From positions 75,363 to 139,362 of the forward strand of contig DATATB010000098.1 of assembly GCA_036268995.1 (NCBI GenBank): a stretch of 64,000 nucleotides of DNA, read 5' to 3'. The position numbers and the translations under genes are program-made. How positions within the stretch are numbered: position 1 is the first letter of the stretch; the number at the start of each line of letters is the position of its first letter. A model generated the notes under the pieces. It was not told the origin of the DNA, did no database searches, and worked only from the letters and a program-made list of their open reading frames with translations. Below, one piece after another: positions 58,338 to 64,000 of the stretch. The stretch is from DATATB01 sp036268995. Its GTDB lineage: Bacteria; Planctomycetota; Planctomycetia; Pirellulales; PNKZ01.

Positions 58338-60743
58338 TCAGCCGTCGTCGTTCGGATTGAACAGGTGGCGCAGCGGGGTCGCGTCGAGGGTGATGGTAAA
58401 GAACTGCATACTACCATCGGCCATCACCGCTTGAAATCGTCCGCCTTGCGGCAACTTCAGACTGGTGGCGGGATCCTTCGGGTCGATTGTCAGATCCTTA
58501 GGCCGGGTCCACTCGACCGCCTGCTCCGGCGTGGCCTCGAGCAGCATGATCGTGCGGGTCATGCCGTCGTGAATCTGTTCCGGCCTCGGCCCAGTCGGGC
58601 CGCTGAACAGCGTGCCGCCGCCGATGGGCAGCAGATACCGTGTCCGGCCGGCCGCCGCCAGTTCGGGGTGGCTCGCATCGGCATACACCTTCGGCATCCG
58701 CAGCAGCAGCGGCTGATTGTGGGGGCTATTCCAGGCTTCGTTCAAATGGAAGGATCGATAAAGTTCATCCTCTCCAATAAAGGGCAGCACGGCGACCCGC
58801 CAGCTCAACAGAGGTTTGCCCGAGGGGTCCATCAGGGCGGGCGCCGGCAAATGGCCGTCGGTGTTGGCCGCCGATAGCATGGCGATGCCGATATTCCGCA
58901 GGTTGTTCATCGCGACCATTTTGCGTCCCCGCTCGCGCGCCGAAGCGATGGCCGGCAACGCCAGCCCCACCGCCATCGGCGCGACGGTCGCCATGTCGAC
59001 GCCCACGGCCGCGCTGCCGACCTGTTCGCTCAAAAAGCCTTCATCGGTAAGCCGCAGCGTGCCGATCGTGGGCGTCAAATGCCGGCGCAGCACCGCGAGC
59101 GACGGCAGCGTCGGCAGGTCGAACTCGATTCCTTGCTGGCCCAGCCCGCCGCTGATCAGCGGATCGAGCATTTCCAGCAGCGGATACAGGCTCGTCACCA
59201 GCGCTGCCGTGTCCTGGTATGCAAACGACGAGGGGCCATCCTCGAGGGCCTTGCGAACGTCGTCAAGATTCGCCAGCGACGCGGCCTTGCTCGGCCGCTC
59301 GAGCACCGATTTGATGGCCTGCCGGCTCAGCGTGACGATCAGGCGGTCCTTGGTAATGGCCCAGCTCGGAGCCACGAAGAAGGGAACGTTTGGCTGCAAG
59401 GTGTAGACTTTGACGCCTGCCATCGTGGACTGACGAATACGAACCTGAGGCTTTTCTTGATTGGCCAGCAGGCCTTGGGCCATCGCCAGCACGCGATCGT
59501 GCGTCGCGGCGAACCGCTCGGAGTCGTCGAGCGACACGCTGACCACCAGCCCGCCCATCGACCATAGGCCGCCGCCTTCGGCCGCGGAGTACATGGTCCA
59601 CCGGTCGCCCAGCGGCTTGAGTAAATCGTCGACCAGCTTCAATCCGATTTGCTGTTCGCCTTGGGCCAGGGCCGCTTCGTACTGCTGGACGGCTTCGGGA
59701 TTGAATGCCGAAGCCAGGGCCAGACCGGTGCGATAGGCATCTTCGAGATCAAAACGCACGACCGCGGCCGAGGTCGCGTTGCGCGGGACGAACTTCAGAT
59801 CGTCGATCTCCAGCGGCTTGGCCGGAATCAATTTCAGCAGCCCTTGCGGCTTGCCCTCGATCGCTAGCAGCGATCGAGTCACCATGCCCGGGCCCTCCAG
59901 GCCGCGGATGCTGGCCAGGTAATCGAGTTGCGAGATGCCCAACGTGTCCAGCGCCGATTTGGGCGCGGGAATAAACGGCGCCGCGGTTTCCAGGATATCG
60001 GCCAGGTTGACGTACGTGACGCCGGCCGGCCGGTCGCTGTCCAGCTCTTCGCGTACATCTTTCAGCCACTCGGGAGTCTTGTGATCTTCGGACAACCGCT
60101 TGAGCAAGCTCTCGGCCTCGTCTTGTCCGATCGCCAGGATGAACAACTCGTCCTTGAAACCCCAGAGGAACACCGGCGCATCGGGCGCCGGTGCCAGGCG
60201 TTTGAACTCGACGCCGCCAATCTTGATCTTCTCGATGCTCGCCCGATCGCCAAGCGTGCCGGCGAGCAGGCCTTCCAAGCGGGCCAGCGCTTCGCGCAGC
60301 CTGGGCCCCTCGTCGCCGGCACTGATCAAGAGCGCCGCGTCGATGGTCACATTCGGAGGCGTGGGTACGACCTTGGACAAGTAGACCGCGCCGGGCCGCA
60401 TGGCTAGGGTTCTGAGCACCACGGGCAGGGCCTCGGCCAGCACTTCCGTTTGGGCATTTCGCTTCGTGGCGCTTCCCAGCGCCTTGCGAATCTGCACGGC
60501 CAGTTGCTGGCCGAACTCTTGGACTTCGGGCTCAGCTAGCAGGCGCTCGGTGTGATTTTCGGAATTCGGATCGGGCACGCCGGTGCCATTCCATGACGAG
60601 TAGAACAGGCATTCTTCGGGGGCCGCCCGCTCGACCATCGGATCGGCCGGAAGCGGCGGCAGGCCGATTGGCAAAGACGATCCGCCGAGCGCAAAAAACG
60701 CTCCGACAATGATTAACAATTCCATTGGATTCAGTCCGAACAT
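58338..60743 (-). CDS. DUF1559-type protein with N-terminal membrane helix
   Basis: 801 residues. It has a hydrophobic N-terminus (NPMELLIIVGAFFALGGSSL) and a large middle region without a family I can name. The C-terminal DUF1559-like part, from about 600, reads AIASARERGRKMVAMNNLRN, IGIAMLSAANTDGHLPAPAL, SWRVAVLPFIGEDELYRSF, then an IHDGMTRTIMLLEATPEQAV segment and ADGSMQFFTI. DUF1559 is a pseudopilin-related family that is expanded in planctomycetes; here the usual N-terminal pilin signal is not next to it. Alternative start: ATG 60725. It is followed closely by the EF-hand propeller gene. Confidence 0.82.
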   Translation of the reverse strand: MFGLNPMELLIIVGAFFALGGSSLPIGLPPLPADPMVERAAPEECLFYSSWNGTGVPDPNSENHTERLLAEPEVQEFGQQLAVQIRKALGSATKRNAQTEVLAEALPVVLRTLAMRPGAVYLSKVVPTPPNVTIDAALLISAGDEGPRLREALARLEGLLAGTLGDRASIEKIKIGGVEFKRLAPAPDAPVFLWGFKDELFILAIGQDEAESLLKRLSEDHKTPEWLKDVREELDSDRPAGVTYVNLADILETAAPFIPAPKSALDTLGISQLDYLASIRGLEGPGMVTRSLLAIEGKPQGLLKLIPAKPLEIDDLKFVPRNATSAAVVRFDLEDAYRTGLALASAFNPEAVQQYEAALAQGEQQIGLKLVDDLLKPLGDRWTMYSAAEGGGLWSMGGLVVSVSLDDSERFAATHDRVLAMAQGLLANQEKPQVRIRQSTMAGVKVYTLQPNVPFFVAPSWAITKDRLIVTLSRQAIKSVLERPSKAASLANLDDVRKALEDGPSSFAYQDTAALVTSLYPLLEMLDPLISGGLGQQGIEFDLPTLPSLAVLRRHLTPTIGTLRLTDEGFLSEQVGSAAVGVDMATVAPMAVGLALPAIASARERGRKMVAMNNLRNIGIAMLSAANTDGHLPAPALMDPSGKPLLSWRVAVLPFIGEDELYRSFHLNEAWNSPHNQPLLLRMPKVYADASHPELAAAGRTRYLLPIGGGTLFSGPTGPRPEQIHDGMTRTIMLLEATPEQAVEWTRPKDLTIDPKDPATSLKLPQGGRFQAVMADGSMQFFTITLDATPLRHLFNPNDDG

Positions 60744-60966
60744 CTTTGGTGCCCTCCCCAGAGAATATGAAGCGCGCTCGCAAGCCAGAAGTGATGCCGT
60801 TCGCCCGGCGCTGCGAACATAACATCGCCGCCACCGGTTGTCGAACAGTTCGCGCGCGACCTCCCATTGCGGCCGCCGCCGTCCCGGCCCGCGGTGTTAT
60901 CAACCCTTCGCCAGCGGGCCGCGGGCCGAGTTGTGCGGGGCCGTCGACACTTCCGCTCAGGGGGAA

Positions 60967-61518
60967 TTAATGATGCGCCAGTGCATGCTCGAAGAGCGCG
61001 AGCATGGCCGCGTTGAATTGCGGCAGGTCGGCCGGCTGCCGGCTTGTTACCCAATTGCCGTCGCGAACAACCGCTTCGTCGACCCAATTGCCGCCGGCAT
61101 TGCGGATATCGTCCTGGATCGTGTGATAGCTGGTCAGCGTGCGGCCATCGACCAGGTCGGCCGACACCAGCAGCCACGGCGCATGGCAGATCGCCGCGAT
61201 CGGCTTCCTGGCCTCGTCGAATTGGCGCACGAAGTCGAGTGCCCGCTCGTCGGCCCGCAGAAAATCGGCATTCAACGCGCCGCCCGGCAACATCAGCGCC
61301 TCGTACTCGCCTGGGTTGACTTCGTCCAGCGATCGATCGGCGGTCACGCGGTCGGAGGGCTCCATGTGGCGGAAGCCTTGGATCACTCCGGCCTGCGGGC
61401 CAATCACGTCCACTTGGGCGCCCGCCTCGCGCAGCGCAGCCAAAGGTTCTTTCAATTCCGCCTCTTCAAAACCGTCGCTCGCGAGGATCGCCACGCGCAG
61501 CGGATGCAAATCGGCCAT
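60967..61518 (-). CDS. DJ-1/PfpI family protein
   Basis: 183 residues from ATG 61518, with GGGAG nearby as ribosome site; the 85-codon upstream extension is spurious. The family features are complete: VAILASDGFEEAELKEPL (Glu18/Glu19 next to the active site), MLPGGALNADFLR, the nucleophile elbow AAICHAPWLL (Cys111, His112), LTSYHTIQDDIRNAGGNWVD and the final VTSRQPADLPQFN. Members include deglycases, proteases and stress proteins; the exact activity cannot be told apart by reading. It lies 110 bp downstream of yqgE on the same strand. Confidence 0.92.
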   Translation of the reverse strand: MADLHPLRVAILASDGFEEAELKEPLAALREAGAQVDVIGPQAGVIQGFRHMEPSDRVTADRSLDEVNPGEYEALMLPGGALNADFLRADERALDFVRQFDEARKPIAAICHAPWLLVSADLVDGRTLTSYHTIQDDIRNAGGNWVDEAVVRDGNWVTSRQPADLPQFNAAMLALFEHALAHH

Positions 61519-61628
61519 GATCTGGGGCTCCCTTCGAGGCTGAACAAAATGACTCGCACAGCCGTGCACGAGCAAATTCAGCGCCGAAGCATCGCGCATG
61601 GCGGAATAAACGGCGGCTCCAGGCCGAT

Positions 61629-62180
61629 TCAGTTCATCCGCAGGTCGGGCGGGACATGGCGAATCTTCAGACCCGCGAACACCGAGTTCTGGCTCAATTG
61701 CTTGAACGCAGTTTCCCACAGATCGTCGAACTGGCCGAAGACGTAGTCGGCCGTGGCCGGCGTGGTGAACCAAGAGCCCTCGCGCATTTCGTTTTCCAAT
61801 TGACCGGCGCCCCAGCCGGCGTAGCCCACGAACAAACGGGCCGCCGCGTCTTCGCCGCCCACCAATTGCTGGATCTTGGCCGGCTCGGGCGTGAAGTAGA
61901 TGCCGGGCGCCACTTGGGCGTCGGACAACTCTTCGTCGTGGTGCAGGGCCATCAGCGGGCCTTCCACCGGGCCGCCTAAATGAATGACAGCTTCGCTCGT
62001 GCAGGGCGACTCGCTGATTTGCGACCAGACTTCGTTGATCCGCGCCTTGGTCGGCCGATTGAGCACCAACCCTAGCGCTCCTTCGTCGTTGTGCTGGACG
62101 AGCAGCACCACGGTTCGGCGGAAATTCGGATCCAACAACCGCGGCGCCGCCAGCAGCAAATGTCCTTGCAACGATTCCAT
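61629..62180 (-). CDS. yqgE: YqgE/AlgH family protein (UPF0301)
   Basis: 183 residues from ATG 62180; the mRNA has TGAGG five bases upstream, favouring it over GTG 62195. Family motifs: LQGHLLLAAPRLLDPNFRRT, VVLLVQHNDEGALGLVLNRP, HLGGPVEGPLMALHH, GIYFTPEP, and LFVGYAGWGAGQLENEM. The family is widespread and its role is not settled; AlgH was once proposed to regulate alginate synthesis. It is the first gene of the minus-strand series that runs to 56795. Confidence 0.93.
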   Translation of the reverse strand: MESLQGHLLLAAPRLLDPNFRRTVVLLVQHNDEGALGLVLNRPTKARINEVWSQISESPCTSEAVIHLGGPVEGPLMALHHDEELSDAQVAPGIYFTPEPAKIQQLVGGEDAAARLFVGYAGWGAGQLENEMREGSWFTTPATADYVFGQFDDLWETAFKQLSQNSVFAGLKIRHVPPDLRMN

Positions 62181-62314
62181 CAAAACCTCACGCACATCTC
62201 GAAAGCATGCCGCTTCTGCTTCGCCTGGCCCAGTTCAACCTAACCGGCGCACGCCCGTTTGGGAACCATCGCTGCACTCATTCCGATCGATACGACTGCT
62301 ACAAACCTTCGTTA

Positions 62315-62381
62315 GTCCGTTGTCAGTTGTCCGTTGTCAGTGGTTATTGGGGCAACGGACCACGGACAACTGACTACGGAC
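62315..62381. repeat. GTCCGTTGTCAG inverted repeat
   Basis: Two 20-bp arms with a single mismatch and a second, internal hairpin. It probably belongs to a dispersed palindromic family; no second copy was found in this window. Confidence 0.7.
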
Positions 62382-62517
62382 ATTTCAAACCGGGGATGAT
62401 GGGGCAGTTGCATAACCTAAGTTTTTCATAAGCCGTGCTGGGTGTGCGCGCATGCGCCGCCAAAACGGTCACGAAGGCCTGCCACCGCCCAACCGCGTTG
62501 ATTTCCCCGCCCGCCGA

Positions 62518-62535
62518 CCAGACTGCAAAGTCTGG
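62518..62535. repeat. Perfect hairpin with GCAA loop in a gene leader
   Basis: CCAGACT-GCAA-AGTCTGG, seven perfect pairs and a GNRA tetraloop, shortly upstream of the LEPR-type SBBP gene. It could be a leader RNA hairpin or one of the short palindromic words found in other gaps here. Confidence 0.5.
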
Positions 62536-62572
62536 CCAAACGATTTGCGATTCCTGCCTGGATCGGTTCACG

Positions 62573-64000
62573 ATGTTCACCGCTTGGCGCACGACGATGG
62601 CACGAATCTCGGCGCTGGCCTCCTCGGCCGCGCCGCGGCCTCGTCGCGCGAGCCCGGCTCCGCGAGTCCGGCTGCTCGATTGCTACGAGCTGGAAGAGCG
62701 GACGCTATTGAGCGCCTCGCCCGCGGCGGCCGCTGCCAGTCCGCAGACGACCGACAGCACGCTGGCGGCCTCAGCCGCGGCGCCGGTGCAGGCCGCCGCC
62801 ACGAGCACGATCGCGGCGCAATACGCCGCCTTGCCGCTGGGCTTTGAACCCAACATGGGGCAGGCGGGCAACCAGGTCGACTTCGTGGCCAATGGCAACG
62901 GCTACCAGGTCGCCCTCGAGCAAGGCAACGCGGTCATCCAATTGGCCGGGGCCAATGGCATCGACCAGCTCACGCTGAATCTGTTGGGTGCCAACCCCAA
63001 TGCGCAGGGCACGGCCCAGTCGCTCGAAGCGGGCCAGGCCAATTACTTGCTGGGCAACAATCCGTCGGGCTGGATCACCGGCGTGCCCATGTATGCCGGC
63101 GTGCAATACAGCAACGTCTATTCGGGCGTCAACCTGCTCTACTACGGCAACCAACAGCAGTTGGAATACACCTTCACGGTGGCGCCGGGGGCGAATCCGA
63201 ACCAGATTCAATTGTCGTTCACGGGCAGCCAGTCGATGTCGGTCGACGCCGCCGGCGACCTCGTGATCACCATGCCCGGCAGCAGCCAAAGCATCGTCTT
63301 CGAAGCGCCGGTTGCTTATCAAAACACGGCTGCAGGCGTCGAGCCGGTAACGAGCCGCTACGAGATTCTGCCCGACGGCCAGGTTACCTTCGCGCTAGGC
63401 AGCTACGATGCCAGCCAGCCGCTGGTGATCGACCCGTTGCTCGATTACGGCACCTTTCTCGGCGGCACCAACGCGGACCAGATCAATGGCATCGCGGTTG
63501 ATTCGTCGGGCGATACATTCCTGGCAGGTGAGACCGCTTCCGGCAACTTCCCCACCAGTTCGTCCGCTTACGACTCGAGCAAATCGGGGACTGAAGATGC
63601 ATTCGTCACCGAGCTCAATCCCAGCGGCACGGCCGTCATCTATTCGACGTACCTCGGCGGCTCCGGCACTGACGTGGCCAATGCCATTGCCGTCGATTCT
63701 TCCGGCAACGCCTATGTGACGGGCTCCACGACGTCCAACAATTTTCCCACGCACAACGCCTTTCAATCGAGCAACGGCGGCGGCCAGGACGCGTTCATCA
63801 CCAAGCTGAATTCGACCGGCAGCGGCTTGTTGTACTCAAGCTACTTCGGCGACTCGGGCAGCGACGAAGGCTTGGGGATCGCCGTGGACAATTCGGGCAC
63901 CGCCTACATGGTGGGCCAGGTCTACGTGACCACCACCTTCTCGCTGTTGGGTCTGTTGCCGCTGGGCTCGAGCAGCACTGACGACGGCTTTATTGTCGAG
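62573..64000 (+). CDS. Secreted SBBP beta-propeller-repeat protein (3' partial)
   Basis: At least 476 residues from ATG 62573, running off the window. It begins with a basic leader and LLDCYELEERTLLSAS, the LEPR-XLL-type motif found at the start of large exported planctomycete proteins. A domain follows from about residue 85 (FEPNMGQAGNQVDFVANGNG, GVQYSNVYSGVNLLYYG, VIDPLLDYGTFLGG). Then SBBP repeats begin: DQINGIAVDSSGDTFLAGET, FVTELNPSGTAVIYSTYLGG and two further repeats (VANAIAVDSSGNAYVTGSTT). The rest of the protein, probably with more repeats and a dockerin or other tail, lies outside. The promoter side is the divergent gap shared with yqgE. Confidence 0.85.
   Translation, partial: MFTAWRTTMARISALASSAAPRPRRASPAPRVRLLDCYELEERTLLSASPAAAAASPQTTDSTLAASAAAPVQAAATSTIAAQYAALPLGFEPNMGQAGNQVDFVANGNGYQVALEQGNAVIQLAGANGIDQLTLNLLGANPNAQGTAQSLEAGQANYLLGNNPSGWITGVPMYAGVQYSNVYSGVNLLYYGNQQQLEYTFTVAPGANPNQIQLSFTGSQSMSVDAAGDLVITMPGSSQSIVFEAPVAYQNTAAGVEPVTSRYEILPDGQVTFALGSYDASQPLVIDPLLDYGTFLGGTNADQINGIAVDSSGDTFLAGETASGNFPTSSSAYDSSKSGTEDAFVTELNPSGTAVIYSTYLGGSGTDVANAIAVDSSGNAYVTGSTTSNNFPTHNAFQSSNGGGQDAFITKLNSTGSGLLYSSYFGDSGSDEGLGIAVDNSGTAYMVGQVYVTTTFSLLGLLPLGSSSTDDGFIVE

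Larger units (their letters stand above)
62181..62572. other. Divergent intergenic region with hairpin repeats
   Basis: About 390 bp without a gene. A 20-bp inverted repeat (62315-62334 and 62362-62381, GTCCGT-TGTCAGTTGTCCGT type, one mismatch) contains a nested GTCCGTTG/CAACGGAC stem and a partial direct repeat of TCCGTTGTCAG. CCAGACT-GCAA-AGTCTGG (62518-62535) is a perfect 7-bp hairpin with a GNRA loop, 37 bp before the start of the next gene. AT-rich GCATAACCTAAGTTTTTCAT (62411-62430) may hold a promoter. Confidence 0.65.

Noticed and set aside
60838..61746. 302-codon plus-strand frame opposite the PfpI and YqgE genes
   Set aside because: Antisense shadow; both minus-strand genes have full family motifs.
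1..64000. tRNA, rRNA, tmRNA or riboswitch genes
   Set aside because: Gaps were read for T-loop/acceptor patterns and conserved RNA cores; none was found. A covariance-model scan was not possible here.

Overview
The window is GC-rich chromosomal DNA from a bacterium of the phylum Planctomycetota, most likely Pirellulales-like. The evidence is the gene content: a PSCyt1/DUF1549/DUF1553 protein followed by DUF1501, DUF1559 and DUF1080 proteins, PQQ-type propellers, LEPR-XLL-type N-termini on very large secreted proteins, and many short hairpin repeats between genes. No rRNA, tRNA, CRISPR array or complete insertion sequence was seen.

Layout. 1-2586: the end of an unknown gene, a strikingly acidic small protein, scpB and an anchored hypothetical, all but the first on the minus strand. 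2707-9976: a cysteine desulfurase, then the replication cluster dnaA - candidate origin - dnaN - DUF721 (DciA-like) - gyrB. There is no recF, and DnaA starts almost directly at its AAA+ domain. 10145-14524: a repeat-rich accessory island with a SIR2-like protein, small ORFs, a DUF433 antitoxin without its toxin, and a DTW tRNA-modification enzyme, interspersed with four kinds of dispersed repeats. 14525-20402: secreted carbohydrate-active genes (GH42-like hydrolase, BD-FAE-type esterase, two concanavalin-like/DUF1080-type proteins). 20500-26719: a TolC-type channel convergent with a single gene that fuses an RND permease to its periplasmic adaptor. 26987-34500: PQQ propeller, planctomycete cytochrome/PSD1 protein and translationally coupled DUF1501, facing a second DUF1501.

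34547-55546 is one open frame of 6,999 codons. It has an N-terminal LEPR-XLL motif, an apparently intact sedolisin (S53) protease, Ig-like, PPC and LamG-like modules, about 26 autotransporter-associated beta-strand repeats in a partly alternating two-type pattern, and a dockerin-like segment. 55875-62180 holds a NYN nuclease with a C-terminal LOTUS-like domain, convergent with a minus-strand series (YqgE, PfpI/DJ-1, DUF1559, PQQ propeller with EF-hands). The window ends inside another LEPR-type secreted protein with SBBP repeats.

The most interesting points are the DnaA without domain I beside a DciA-like protein, the one-piece RND pump-adaptor with a buried lipoprotein-type signal, the 7,000-residue protease/repeat protein, and a MITE-like palindrome in two copies whose outer arms differ in sequence but stay self-complementary. 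All family calls come from reading the sequence; no database search was run.
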